A stretch of 64,000 nucleotides of DNA. It comes from Bacteroidota bacterium. GTDB lineage: Bacteria > Bacteroidota > Ignavibacteria > Ignavibacteriales > Ignavibacteriaceae. Position 1 is the first letter of the stretch; every line of letters begins with the position of its first letter. The position numbers were made by a program, and so were the translations under genes. The notes beneath the pieces are model-generated. The model made no database searches, was not told where the DNA came from, and saw only the letters and a program-made list of their open reading frames with translations. The stretch lies in the NCBI GenBank assembly GCA_023475265.1, contig JAMCWE010000102.1:1-64000 (forward strand), given 5' to 3'. Shown here in pieces: positions 28,136 through 38,169 of this stretch.

Positions 28136-28972
28136 TTAATCTTCCGCGTGAACGAAAGTAAAATAATTTTTTGGAAATTTTTCTTTAGCAGTTTGTGCAG
28201 AAGCAATATCCGGAAAAATTCCAAAAACGGTTGAGCCCGTACCAGTCATTAATGAAAACAAAGCTCCATTATCATAAAGTTGTTTTTTAATCTTTTCAAT
28301 AGCAGGAAAGTTTTGAAAGACAATTTCTTCAAAATCATTAGTTATTTCATTTCTTAGTTTAGCAAAATCAATTGTCTTTCCGGTAATCAAATTTAGATTG
28401 AATTTCTTAGTAGATTTAATTTGTAAATTATCATATGCCCACTTAGTTGAAATGTGTATTCCAGGATTAACAATAAGTATCGGGTATGGAATTGATAAAT
28501 TAATTTTCTGAATTACTTCACCTCTAGATTGAGCAAAACTTGCCGAAGGATCAACAAAGAAAGGTGAATCGGAGCCGATATTTAACGCTAAATCTTTTAA
28601 CTTATTTGATGTTAATTTTAATTTATAAAATGTATTTAACGCGATTAAAGCTGCTGTACCATCAGAACTTCCGCCGCCCATTCCGGCACCAATGGGAATA
28701 TTTTTTTCTAAAGAGATTTTAACATTAAACTTTTGATTGCTATAAGTTTCTAAAAGTCGGACAGCTTTTAAAACTGAATTAGAAAAATCATTAGATAATT
28801 CATTATTGTTACATTCGAATGCAAAGGAATCGCAAGAGGAAACAGTTAAAATATCAAAAAGATTAATTGGATAAAAAATTGTTTCGATGTCGTGATATCC
28901 ATCTGATCTTTTTCTTAAAATATTCAATCCGAAGTTTATCTTAGCGGGAGTTTTAATTTTTACTGTTTCCAT
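28136..28972 (-). CDS. ispE: 4-diphosphocytidyl-2-C-methyl-D-erythritol kinase
   Basis: 278-aa GHMP kinase of the MEP isoprenoid pathway. The N-terminal motif is IKTPAKINFGLNILRKRSDGYHDI, the ATP loop is IPIGAGMGGGSSDGTAAL (about residue 90), and the C-terminal motif is SLMTGTGSTVFGIF. Length is normal. It overlaps the preceding homocysteine methyltransferase-like gene by 20 bases, suggesting co-transcription with the glycosyltransferases upstream. Confidence 0.94.
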   Translation of the reverse strand: METVKIKTPAKINFGLNILRKRSDGYHDIETIFYPINLFDILTVSSCDSFAFECNNNELSNDFSNSVLKAVRLLETYSNQKFNVKISLEKNIPIGAGMGGGSSDGTAALIALNTFYKLKLTSNKLKDLALNIGSDSPFFVDPSASFAQSRGEVIQKINLSIPYPILIVNPGIHISTKWAYDNLQIKSTKKFNLNLITGKTIDFAKLRNEITNDFEEIVFQNFPAIEKIKKQLYDNGALFSLMTGTGSTVFGIFPDIASAQTAKEKFPKNYFTFVHAED

Positions 28973-29852
28973 CGAGTAACATTTTTATTTGTTTAATATG
29001 TTCAGGAGAAGAGCCGCAGCAAGCACCAATGAAGGAAGGAGATTTAACTAAGATTTTCTTTATCAAATTATTGTATTCAACTGGTGAAACGCCACAAGTA
29101 ATATCCTCATCGGTGAATTCTCCGCTGCCGCAATTTAGATAAGTTCCCCAATTAAAATCAAAATTTGGTCTATTAAAAAATTTGAAAAATGTTTCTTGCC
29201 TAATGCAGTTCAAAGAAATAGCCAAAGGCGAGTAATCCAAAATGAAATTAATAACGTATTCAATTCTTTCACCGGAAAGCAGTTTTAGATTTTCATTCGT
29301 AAAGAGGCTAATGATGTAAGGAATTTTATTCTTGCTGCAGTAATTGCAAATTAATTTAATTTCATCAAAATGGCTTTGAGTTTCATTTAAGATGAAATGA
29401 CATCCATTGTCAATTAACAGTTCAATGTGTTCCTTATGATTTAGTTCAAGAGCTTTTTTAGAAATTTTTCTTTGAACTTGATAACAATCTTCCGCAGGTG
29501 CATTTGAACCGGCGATAAATACTGGAAGATCTTTCGCAGCATCGATCGCTATTCCTACACTTTGTTTAATCAATTTATTTATGTCGATTTTCTTTTTATA
29601 GTTATCAATGGCAGCGGGATTTGTTCTAAAAGTATTCGTTGTAATTATGTCGGCTCCTGCTAAAATATATTGCTCATGAATTCTTAAAACTTGTTCGGGA
29701 TGAGTAAGATTTATCATCGACATCCACATGGAACCTTCAGGTTTATTTCCGATTTGTTGAAGCATACTTCCCATTGCACCGTCAAGAATCAGCGGTCTGT
29801 TTATTCTTTTTGCAAGAGCGAAAGGATTTATTTCAGATTTTATTTTGAACAT
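28953..29852 (-). CDS. homocysteine S-methyltransferase family protein
   Basis: 299-aa zinc TIM barrel like the homocysteine-binding domain of MetH/BHMT. The start holds PLILDGAMGSMLQQIG. The first zinc cysteine would be in ISLNCIRQETF and the C-terminal pair in FIGACCGSSPEHIKQI, together forming the usual Cys-x-CysCys set. No cobalamin or folate domain is present, so the methyl donor would be a small methylated compound or another subunit. It overlaps both neighbours, ispE by 20 bases and the glycosyltransferase by 20 bases. Confidence 0.82.
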   Translation of the reverse strand: MFKIKSEINPFALAKRINRPLILDGAMGSMLQQIGNKPEGSMWMSMINLTHPEQVLRIHEQYILAGADIITTNTFRTNPAAIDNYKKKIDINKLIKQSVGIAIDAAKDLPVFIAGSNAPAEDCYQVQRKISKKALELNHKEHIELLIDNGCHFILNETQSHFDEIKLICNYCSKNKIPYIISLFTNENLKLLSGERIEYVINFILDYSPLAISLNCIRQETFFKFFNRPNFDFNWGTYLNCGSGEFTDEDITCGVSPVEYNNLIKKILVKSPSFIGACCGSSPEHIKQIKMLLDGNSKN

Positions 29853-30909
29853 CTTTGATCAGTAATTTTTCTAAAAACGGTTTAAGCTTTGTTAAAACTT
29901 GCTCACCAGTTACATTATTTAAATTTGGCTCTTCGGTTATAACGCAATCAAAATTTGTGTTGTACGGAGACCAAATCATATCTTGAGTATTATACTTTAC
30001 GTAAATTCCGAATGTTGGAATTCCAAATGCTGAAGCTAAATGTACTGCCGCCGTATCGGGAGAAAACAAGAAATTCAATTTGGAAATCATTGCTGCGAAC
30101 TCATCAAACTCAGATGAATAAAAATAATTAAAATGATCTCCGGAAATTTGCTTACATAATTCTTTATCTGATGGTGATGATAATAAAAGAATATTAAGAT
30201 CATATTTAGAAAAATAATTAAGCAGATTCTTGAAATTATCTATACCCCAAAATCTTGCATAGCTTCCGGCGGAAATATTAATTCCGGCTAAAAAATTATT
30301 CTGAAGTTTTTTATTTGATAAAAAGCTTTCTGCTTTTTTCATTGACTCATTAGAAGGAAAGTATTGAACCTTGCTTTTTGATCTATCAAGTTCGAAGTTA
30401 AAAAGTTTAGATAATTCAAGAATCCGGGTAATTACATGATTCTGATGTCTATCTAATTGAGGAATAGTTTTGGTGTAAATGCTCTTATTTTTTTTTTCTA
30501 ATCCATATTTATTTCTAGCCGCTGATAATGCGATTAAAAAGCTAACCGTAGCTGAAATATCATCATGCGTATCAACTATAGTTTCTATTTTTTCCTTCTT
30601 TATAAAATCTAAAACTTTGAATATTCCTTTTAAGCCTTTCTCATAAATTATTAATTTATCGATATCCGGATTGTTATTAAAAGCTACGTAGTTCTTCCGA
30701 TCAGCCAAAACATAAATTTTAGGTTTCAGTTTTAATTTTACTTCATGAAGTAGTGGAGTAGTAATTAAAGCGTCGCCAATTCGGTTCAATCTAATGAAAA
30801 GTATTTTGGAATTATTTCCCAAAATTGTTTCACCAATAGACTTTTTATCCTGAAATAAAAGCAGGAGATTCAGAAGTAAATTCTTAAAAAAATATTCAAG
30901 CTTTTTCAT
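29833..30909 (-). CDS. glycosyltransferase family 9 (heptosyltransferase-like)
   Basis: About 358 aa. ATG 30909 is preferred to a GTG seven codons upstream. GT-B enzyme of the ADP-heptose:LPS heptosyltransferase family. The N-domain starts ILFIRLNRIGDALITTPLL. The donor-binding C-domain has AGINISAGSYARFWG and LNFLFSPDTAAVHLASAFGIPTFGIYV. It overlaps the end of the next family-9 gene by 14 bases. The two probably act in sequence on the lipopolysaccharide core. Confidence 0.85.
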   Translation of the reverse strand: MKKLEYFFKNLLLNLLLLFQDKKSIGETILGNNSKILFIRLNRIGDALITTPLLHEVKLKLKPKIYVLADRKNYVAFNNNPDIDKLIIYEKGLKGIFKVLDFIKKEKIETIVDTHDDISATVSFLIALSAARNKYGLEKKNKSIYTKTIPQLDRHQNHVITRILELSKLFNFELDRSKSKVQYFPSNESMKKAESFLSNKKLQNNFLAGINISAGSYARFWGIDNFKNLLNYFSKYDLNILLLSSPSDKELCKQISGDHFNYFYSSEFDEFAAMISKLNFLFSPDTAAVHLASAFGIPTFGIYVKYNTQDMIWSPYNTNFDCVITEEPNLNNVTGEQVLTKLKPFLEKLLIKDVQNKI

Positions 30910-31942
30910 TTGATGCAATAGCTTTTTCACTTTTTTCTAAAAGTAAGGAAACTTTTTCTACAATAATATCTAATGACATGTCGTTAAAACATTCATGTTT
31001 ATAAAGACATTTTTGAAGATTACATATTCTGCAAAACAAATTTTCGTTGATCACATAAGCGGAATTTTCTGAATAAGGTCCGTGTGTTTTAGGATCAGTT
31101 GGACCGAATAATCCTAAAGTTGGAATTCCGAGGGCAGCGGATATATGCATTGGACCGGAATCATTTGCTATTATCATGCTGCAATTTTTTATTAACCCCG
31201 ACATTCGTTTAACACTTGTTCTGGGTGCTAAAATGCTTAAATCCGATAAATGATTTTTAATATAATTTGCGTCATCTTCATCGCCAGGGCCCCAAAGAAT
31301 TAGAAACTTTGATTTAAATTTAGCAGATATAGCTTTACAAATTTCAACCCACTTTGAAGAATCACATCTTTTAGACTCCCAGCCGCCTGAAGGGACTATT
31401 CCTATAATTGCTGCGTTATCAGAAAAATTATTTTTAATGAAATCCTTTCCGAAATTATCATCTTCTTGAGAAATATAGTAATGAATTATTTTTGAGTGAA
31501 CCGGAATTGATAGAGCATGTAATAATTCTAAATTGTGTTCGGCAGAATGGTGCGCACCACGGTCAGATGTTGCTAAAATATTGTAAGCGTATTTTCTTCC
31601 GCGGTATCCAAAACCGACTCGATATTTTACTCTTGATAAAAAAGTAATTTGAGCACTTCGCGGATTTGACCAAAGATCTAAGATCAAATTATATTTTTCT
31701 TTTCTAATTCTGTAAGCAACTTTTAGAGGAAATTCAGTCCTTTCCATCGTTAATAGTTTGTTGATCAGAGGATTATTATCAACTGCATCTTTTGCAAAGT
31801 ATTCAGTCAGATAATCTATTTTAACTCCAGGAAAATATGCGATTAGATTATCAAGAATAATGGTAGAAAGTACAATATCACCAATTCCCCTCGGTTTAAT
31901 ACAAAGAATTTTTTTTATTTCATTAGAATTAAATTTACGCAT
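30896..31942 (-). CDS. glycosyltransferase family 9 (heptosyltransferase-like)
   Basis: 348 aa with the full family-9 pattern: ILCIKPRGIGDIVLSTIILDNL at the start, VGFGYRGRKYAYN, GIVPSGGWESKRCDSSKWV, and MIIANDSGPMHISAALGIPTLGLFGPTDPKTHGPY. A cysteine-rich stretch near the C-terminus (FCRICNLQKCLYKHEC) is common in heptosyltransferase relatives. First gene of the group running down to ispE. Sugar donor and acceptor are not readable. Confidence 0.87.
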   Translation of the reverse strand: MRKFNSNEIKKILCIKPRGIGDIVLSTIILDNLIAYFPGVKIDYLTEYFAKDAVDNNPLINKLLTMERTEFPLKVAYRIRKEKYNLILDLWSNPRSAQITFLSRVKYRVGFGYRGRKYAYNILATSDRGAHHSAEHNLELLHALSIPVHSKIIHYYISQEDDNFGKDFIKNNFSDNAAIIGIVPSGGWESKRCDSSKWVEICKAISAKFKSKFLILWGPGDEDDANYIKNHLSDLSILAPRTSVKRMSGLIKNCSMIIANDSGPMHISAALGIPTLGLFGPTDPKTHGPYSENSAYVINENLFCRICNLQKCLYKHECFNDMSLDIIVEKVSLLLEKSEKAIASNEKA

Positions 31943-31965
31943 TCCTTATCAGACTTATTTCTTAT

Positions 31966-32007
31966 TCTTGAACTTGCTCTTGAACTTAATCTTAAACTTG
32001 AACTTCA
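31966..32007. repeat. degenerate cttgaactt repeats between glycosyltransferase and polA
   Basis: Four successive variants of cttgaactt, cttaaactt and cttattctt fill the short spacer. They are similar to words near 6438-6500. No terminator is visible. Confidence 0.4.
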
Positions 32008-34779
32008 TTAGTGTGCATCGAGCCAATTATCGCCAATTCCGATCTCAACTAATATTGGCACATTCATCGGAATAGTATTTTCCATCAATTTCTTAACTAA
32101 TGGTTTTATTTCTTCAACTTCATCTTTGTGAACATCAAACAAAAGTTCGTCGTGTACTTGAAGAACCATTTTTGTTTTCAATTTTTTCTTTGTCAATTCT
32201 TTATGAATGTTTATCATCGCGATTTTAATCATATCTGCCGCAGTACCTTGTATAGGCATGTTGATAGCAACTCTTTCTTCAAACTGACGAACGACATGAT
32301 TGCTGCTGTTTATATTTCGCAAAAATCTTCTTCTCCCAAGAAGTGTTTCTGCAAAACCTTTTTCTCTAGCTTTAAGAACGCAATCATCCATATAATTCTT
32401 TACACGTTTGAAAGTGCCGAAGTAAGTCTCAATTATTTCTTTAGCGTGAGCTTGAGTTACGCCTAATCTTGTTTTCAATCCGAATGGACCAATGCCATAG
32501 AGAATTCCGAAATTAACTTCTTTAGCTTTGCGTCTCATATCCGGAGTAACATCTTCGGGCTTAACCATAAATACTAAAGCCGCTGTGCTGCGATGAATAT
32601 CTTCGCCTTTCTTAAATGCTTTAGTTAATCCTTCGTCGCCGGTTATGCTGGCAAGAATTCGAAGTTCAATCTGACTGTAATCTGCACTGAGCAAAACATA
32701 TTCTTTATTTCTCGAGACAAATGCTTTCCGAATTTCTTTTCCCATTTCAGTTCTGATCGGAATGTTTTGAAGATTTGGATCGTTACTGGATAATCTTCCG
32801 GTGGATGCAACTGTTTGATTGAAGCTTGTATGAATTCTTCCGGTGTTGGGATGAATAAGATCGGGAAGAGAATCGGCGTAAGTTGATTTTAATTTTGATA
32901 CCTGTCGATAATCTAAAATCATTCCGATGATTTCATGTTCGCCTCTTAGAGCTTCAAGAGAACGTGCATCAGTTGAGAAACCGGTTTTAGTTTTTTTACC
33001 GGTTGCTAATTTTAATTTATCAAAAAGAATTTTTTGAAGCTGCTGTGGAGAATTGATATTAAAATCTTCCCCAGCCAATTCAATTATTTCTTTTGAGTAA
33101 TTATCAATTAGAATCTGGAGGTCTTTGCTTAAAGACTTAAGAGCATTTTTGTCGACATTCACTCCCTCACGTTCCATATCTTCTAGGACAGGGGCAAGAG
33201 GAAATTCAACATCGTAAGCAACTTTGTTTAGTTTGTTTTTCTCGACTTCTTTTTCTAAAATTTCATAAAGCCGAAAAGTAATATCGGCATCTTCAGCGGA
33301 ATAATTAGAAAGCTCATTAAGATCAACATCAAAGATTTTAGAAGGATCTTTTTTTATACCGATTAAATCAGAAAGAGGAATTGGTTTGTACTTTAAATAT
33401 TTTTGTGAGAGATCATCCATTCCATGCTTTTGATCAGGATCGATTACATAGCTTGCAAGCATAGTATCGAAATAGAAATTGTTAACCTGAATTCCTTGGC
33501 TTCTTAAAACAGAAATGTCAAACTTACCATTCTGACAAACCTTTTTAATTTTCTTATCTTCAAAAACCGGTTTGAAAATTTTAACAAAGTCGCTGAGAGG
33601 AAGTCTGTCCGCAACATTTTTAGAGAAAAGTTCATTGCCTTTTTGATTAGGATTAAGCGCAACAAAATATGCTTCGCTGGGTTTAACTGCGAAAGATGCA
33701 CCTACCAAATTTAAGGTGAAATAATCAAGGCTATCGGTTTCGGTATCAAATACAAAAAGAGACTGCTTGCTAAGCTTATCCGCAAGCGCTTTTGCTTTTT
33801 TAGCATCAACTATTAATTGGTAACTTACTTTTGATTTATCAAAAACTGAAATATCTTCAGTAACAATATTTTCAATTTCTGCTTCTTCTTTAGCAACGCT
33901 GTCATAAACATTGAGCAGCTTGCTGTATAAAGTTTTGAATTCCAGTTCTAAAAAGATTGAACGAAGCTTATCGAAGTCCGGTTTCTCAAATTTTGCTGAT
34001 TCGAAATTCATTTCAAATGGAACGTTGCAATCTATAGTAGCAAGTTCTTTGGAGATGAAAGCACTTTCTTTTCCATCAAGTAATTTTTTCTTTGTTCCTT
34101 CTTTCAGGATTTTGTCAATATGTTTATAAATGTTTTCAACAGAACCAAATTCCTGGATTAGAGGAATTGCAGTTTTAGGACCGATTCCAGCAACACCAGG
34201 AATATCATCTGAACTGTCACCGATTAGTGCGAGATAATCAATCATCTGTTTCGGTTCAAATCCAAATTCATCTTTTACTTTTTTAACATCGTAAATAATT
34301 ATTTCGTCTGTTGATTTTCCAGGTTTAACAATTCTTACTTTGTCACTTACAAGCTGGTTAAAATCTTTATCCGGAGTAAAGACAAACGATTGCAATCCTT
34401 TTTCTTCAGCTTCTCTAACAGCAGTGCCTATTAAATCATCAGCTTCATATTTGGGAAGAATATAAATCGGAATTTTTAATACTTCGATAATTTGTTTAAT
34501 CCTATCGATCTGTGGAATCATATCTTCAGGCATAGCTGCACGAGATGATTTATAGCTTTCAAACTTTTCGTGCCGGAAAGTTTTTTCCTTTGAATCGAAA
34601 GCAACAGCAATATAATCAGGCTTGTTCTCTTCAAGAATTTTTATCAACTGAGATACAAAACCATAAACTGCTGAAGTTGGTTCGCCTTTGGATGTAACCA
34701 ATGGCCGGTTTATGAAAGCGAAATATGCTTTATAAGTAAGCGCCATCGCATCAATAATTACAAATTTTTTGTTTTTCAT
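32008..34779 (-). CDS. polA: DNA polymerase I
   Basis: 923-aa three-domain repair and Okazaki-processing polymerase. The 5'-nuclease domain is at 1-290 (DAMALTYKAYFAF, AVAFDSKEKTFRHE, GDSSDDIPGVAGIGPKTA). The 3'-5' exonuclease follows with the DxE motif FVFDTETDSLDYF, so proofreading looks intact. The polymerase domain contains ASTGRLSSNDPNLQNIPIRTE, LSADYSQIELRILA, RRKAKEVNFGILYGIGPFGL and the catalytic VLQVHDELLFDV. Length is normal. Confidence 0.96.
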   Translation of the reverse strand: MKNKKFVIIDAMALTYKAYFAFINRPLVTSKGEPTSAVYGFVSQLIKILEENKPDYIAVAFDSKEKTFRHEKFESYKSSRAAMPEDMIPQIDRIKQIIEVLKIPIYILPKYEADDLIGTAVREAEEKGLQSFVFTPDKDFNQLVSDKVRIVKPGKSTDEIIIYDVKKVKDEFGFEPKQMIDYLALIGDSSDDIPGVAGIGPKTAIPLIQEFGSVENIYKHIDKILKEGTKKKLLDGKESAFISKELATIDCNVPFEMNFESAKFEKPDFDKLRSIFLELEFKTLYSKLLNVYDSVAKEEAEIENIVTEDISVFDKSKVSYQLIVDAKKAKALADKLSKQSLFVFDTETDSLDYFTLNLVGASFAVKPSEAYFVALNPNQKGNELFSKNVADRLPLSDFVKIFKPVFEDKKIKKVCQNGKFDISVLRSQGIQVNNFYFDTMLASYVIDPDQKHGMDDLSQKYLKYKPIPLSDLIGIKKDPSKIFDVDLNELSNYSAEDADITFRLYEILEKEVEKNKLNKVAYDVEFPLAPVLEDMEREGVNVDKNALKSLSKDLQILIDNYSKEIIELAGEDFNINSPQQLQKILFDKLKLATGKKTKTGFSTDARSLEALRGEHEIIGMILDYRQVSKLKSTYADSLPDLIHPNTGRIHTSFNQTVASTGRLSSNDPNLQNIPIRTEMGKEIRKAFVSRNKEYVLLSADYSQIELRILASITGDEGLTKAFKKGEDIHRSTAALVFMVKPEDVTPDMRRKAKEVNFGILYGIGPFGLKTRLGVTQAHAKEIIETYFGTFKRVKNYMDDCVLKAREKGFAETLLGRRRFLRNINSSNHVVRQFEERVAINMPIQGTAADMIKIAMINIHKELTKKKLKTKMVLQVHDELLFDVHKDEVEEIKPLVKKLMENTIPMNVPILVEIGIGDNWLDAH

Positions 34780-34800
34780 ATTTTATTAAGTATAAAAATT

Positions 34801-36222
34801 TTACTCGGTACTTGTTGAATTTTTTGATTTATATTTCCAATAAAAATAAAATGGCAATCCTAATAAGATTAATAAAAGTCCCATAGCAGCCTCGCTTGTA
34901 TCGGATACTACTGTGTTAAGCAAATATATAATAGAAAAAATAACAAAGATTGCCGGAACATAAGGATAGCCCCAAACTTTATAAGGACGCGGAGTTTGAG
35001 GCATCTTTCGTCTAAGGACGAAGACTCCGAATGCGCCTAGTGCATAAAATAGCCACGCAGCAAAAATAACATAGTCAGTAATTGTATCAAAGGTACCGGA
35101 CATTACCAGCACACATGACCAGATCCCCTGGACAACAAGTGAAATATGCGGCGTACAAAATTTAGGATGAATTTTGCCTATGCTTTTAAAGAATAAATTA
35201 TCGCGGGACATTGCAAATTGAACCCGTGCAGTTGAAAGTATGCTGCCGTTAAGAGCGCCGAATGTTGAAATGATAACAGCAATAGATATTAGAGAAGCGC
35301 CGCTTGTTCCGAATATTACATTTGCGGCAGAAGCGGCAACTAAAGGAGACTTTGCCATTACATTTACAGGAAGTACATAAAGAAATGCAATGTTAATTAA
35401 AACATAAACTCCCATCACAATCAATGTTCCAAAAAGTAATGCGCGGGGAACATTCCGTTGCGGCTGCTTTATTTCACCGGCAACAAACGTAACATTATTC
35501 CAACCATCATAAGCCCAGAAGGCACCGGAAAGTGCAAGGCCAATTAGTATGAAAATATTTTGTGGTAAGTTTTGCGGTAATGTAAAGTTGGTATAAACAT
35601 TCGAGATGCTTCCGTTGCCGAAGGAGAATAATAAAACTGAAAGTATAATTATCGAAGCAATTTTTATAAATGTCATTATTGTTTGAACAATTCCACCAAG
35701 CAGTACGCCGAGGTAATTTATTCCAGTAAGAAATAAGATACAAAGTATGGCAACTGCTTTTGTTCCGAATTCTATGAAAGGGTGAATATTTCCAATGACC
35801 GGTATATAAAAAGAAAAACTTTGAATTGATTGTGGTAGTTGCGGATACTTTATAAAGTATCCGAGATATTCTGCGAATACATAGGCGATGGCAGCCTGAC
35901 TTCCGGTTTGTATTACAGCAAGAATAGACCAGCCGTAAAAGAATGCAGTTGCATCACCATACATTTTTCTAAAGTAAGCATATTGCCCGCCGGTTGCGTC
36001 AATCATTCCGGCTATTTCGGAATTAGTTAATGCACCGATGAATGTAACTATACCTGCTATTATCCAAACGAGAATAAGCAGCTCTGGTGACATAAGCTGA
36101 CCGGCCATTGTTGCAGGCTTTCTAAATATTCCCGATCCTATCATAGAACCGGCGACGATCATTACAGCAGCAGTTAAACCTAAACCCCTTACAAGCTCAG
36201 TCTTTTTTCCGGAAATTTCCAT
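34801..36222 (-). CDS. APC-superfamily amino acid permease
   Basis: 473-aa inner-membrane transporter with about 12 helices. Helix 1 has the APC signature GLTAAVMIVAGSMIGSGIFRKP. The first intracellular loop follows with LTNSEIAGMIDATGGQYAYFRKMYGD, and helix 6 carries SGAFWAYDGWNNVTFVAGEIKQPQRNVPRAL. This is the LAT-like subgroup, usually amino acid exchangers. Substrate cannot be deduced. Divergent from the dicarboxylate symporter gene at 36469. Confidence 0.85.
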   Translation of the reverse strand: MEISGKKTELVRGLGLTAAVMIVAGSMIGSGIFRKPATMAGQLMSPELLILVWIIAGIVTFIGALTNSEIAGMIDATGGQYAYFRKMYGDATAFFYGWSILAVIQTGSQAAIAYVFAEYLGYFIKYPQLPQSIQSFSFYIPVIGNIHPFIEFGTKAVAILCILFLTGINYLGVLLGGIVQTIMTFIKIASIIILSVLLFSFGNGSISNVYTNFTLPQNLPQNIFILIGLALSGAFWAYDGWNNVTFVAGEIKQPQRNVPRALLFGTLIVMGVYVLINIAFLYVLPVNVMAKSPLVAASAANVIFGTSGASLISIAVIISTFGALNGSILSTARVQFAMSRDNLFFKSIGKIHPKFCTPHISLVVQGIWSCVLVMSGTFDTITDYVIFAAWLFYALGAFGVFVLRRKMPQTPRPYKVWGYPYVPAIFVIFSIIYLLNTVVSDTSEAAMGLLLILLGLPFYFYWKYKSKNSTSTE

Positions 36223-36468
36223 GATACCCCATTCAATTTTATTATTAGAATTTATGAAAATAAATATTTGAATTATAAGTTCAAATTAGAAAAGAATTAG
36301 ATATCAAGAAAATATTTTTTCCTTTTAATGTTGAGTTTATGTAGTTGAGTAATATTGCTTTTAGATTCTGTTTGTTTTTCTTTTCGAAAAGTGTTAAGTA
36401 TAGAACCATTATTTAGAAATCTGTTTTATTCATAAATTAAATTTTTTTATAAAAGGGAATAGTTCAAT

Positions 36469-38007
36469 TTGAAAAGAATAAAATTACCAAAGCTTCATCA
36501 TCAAATATTAGCTGCATTAATCCTTGGGGCAATCTTTGGCTCTATATTTAATGTAAATAAAGATAAGCTTGTTATATCTTTCTTATCAGGAAATTCTATT
36601 AAGACTGCGACTGTAAAAGGCTGGGAACAATTCAGCTTTATTATTCCCGGTCAAGCTGACACAGTAAAGTTTGGAAAGACACAGCAGCAGGAAATTATTT
36701 CATACCATTCTAAATTAAAGAAGGAAAGTAAAAGCTTTAAGATACTTATATCAGGTATTCCTTTGCCGGAAGATAAAGCTGTAAATAGAATACAAACATT
36801 TTCCAACGTAGTTTCTATTTCAAAGGAAGGGGCAATATCTACAGACATAAAATGGATAGGAGATATATTTATCCGGCTATTAAGCATGATCGCCATACCG
36901 TTGGTATTTGCATCATTAACTGTTGGGGCAGCAAGTCTTGGAGATATAAGAAAGTTTGCAAGAATTGGCGGTAAAACTATTTCGTATTATTTGATTACTA
37001 CTGTTATTGCTATTACGATTGGATTAGTTTTAGCTAATCTTGTAAAGCCGGGCGAAAGAATGTCGGTTGATACAAAGAAAAGAATGCTTTCTACTTATAC
37101 CGAAGATGCTTCTTCTAAAATTGAAAACCTTGGCAGCTATGATATTAAGCAGCAAATAGTAAATATAATTCCAAGAAATCCTATTAAGGCATTTACCGAT
37201 GGGGACATGCTACAGATTATATTCTTCTCAGTATTTTTAGGTTTGATATTATCACTTATCTCAAAAGAAAAAGCTTCACCGTTGATTAAGTTCTTTGATG
37301 GATTGAGTGATTCAATGATTAAGATGGTTGACGTAATAATGCTGATGGCACCTATCGGCGTATTTGCATTAATCTCAGCAACTGTAGGAGAATTTGGATT
37401 TGATATTTTACAAACTTTAATATGGTATGCGGCAGTTGTAATTGTTGGTTTAATGATTCATACTTTCGGTGTCTATCCAATATTGTTAAGAATATTTTCC
37501 AAGATTAAGACAATTACATTTTTTAAAGGAATTAGAAGAGTGCAGACCATTGCATTTAGTACAAGCTCAAGTGCGGCAACATTACCGGTTAATATGGAAT
37601 GCTGCCAGGAAAATCTTGGGGTATCAAAATCAATTACGAGCTTTGTACTTCCATTAGGCGCAACAATAAACATGGACGGTACTGCGCTTTACCAAGGTGT
37701 AGCTGCTGTTTTCATTGCACAGGTATTTGGTATTGATCTAAATTTTACCCAGCAGATTACTATTATTATTACCGCAACATTAGCTTCAATAGGAACAGCG
37801 CCGGTGCCGGGCGTTGGAATAATAATGCTTATCATAATACTTAAATCTGTCGGTATTCCTGAAGAAGGAATTGCTTTGATCATGGGTGTTGATAGAATAC
37901 TTGATATGTGCAGAACAATTACTAATGTTACCGGCGATGCTGCAGGAGCTGTTATAATAGCCTCATCTGAAAAAGAAATACTTCATCCTGATTTATCGAA
38001 TGCGTAG
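36469..38007 (+). CDS. dicarboxylate/amino acid:cation symporter (DAACS family)
   Basis: 512-aa GltP/DctA-type sodium- or proton-coupled transporter. The core has the serine-rich hairpin STSSSAATLPVNMECC, the helix-7 motif LGATINMDGTALYQG, and the second hairpin ATLASIGTAPVPGVGIIML. The start is TTG 36469 behind AAAAGGGA; a helix follows at once (LPKLHHQILAALILGAIFGSIF). Unusual: about 85 extra residues lie between helix 1 and helix 2 (roughly 27-120). They include KGWEQFSFIIPGQADTVKFG and would form a small extracytoplasmic domain. Confidence 0.88.
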   Translation: MKRIKLPKLHHQILAALILGAIFGSIFNVNKDKLVISFLSGNSIKTATVKGWEQFSFIIPGQADTVKFGKTQQQEIISYHSKLKKESKSFKILISGIPLPEDKAVNRIQTFSNVVSISKEGAISTDIKWIGDIFIRLLSMIAIPLVFASLTVGAASLGDIRKFARIGGKTISYYLITTVIAITIGLVLANLVKPGERMSVDTKKRMLSTYTEDASSKIENLGSYDIKQQIVNIIPRNPIKAFTDGDMLQIIFFSVFLGLILSLISKEKASPLIKFFDGLSDSMIKMVDVIMLMAPIGVFALISATVGEFGFDILQTLIWYAAVVIVGLMIHTFGVYPILLRIFSKIKTITFFKGIRRVQTIAFSTSSSAATLPVNMECCQENLGVSKSITSFVLPLGATINMDGTALYQGVAAVFIAQVFGIDLNFTQQITIIITATLASIGTAPVPGVGIIMLIIILKSVGIPEEGIALIMGVDRILDMCRTITNVTGDAAGAVIIASSEKEILHPDLSNA

Positions 38008-38169
38008 TTAAATTATGAAAGAAGTACTAGAAATTATTTTTAATTTATTTTTTGAGAATGCGTGGTTAAGATATGAATTATGCCAGTAGTTGTATTATTA
38101 ATGACCTGTAAATTACTAACGAAAACTATATAATTTTATTTTATTGAAAGGAATTATTGGAAATAACAA

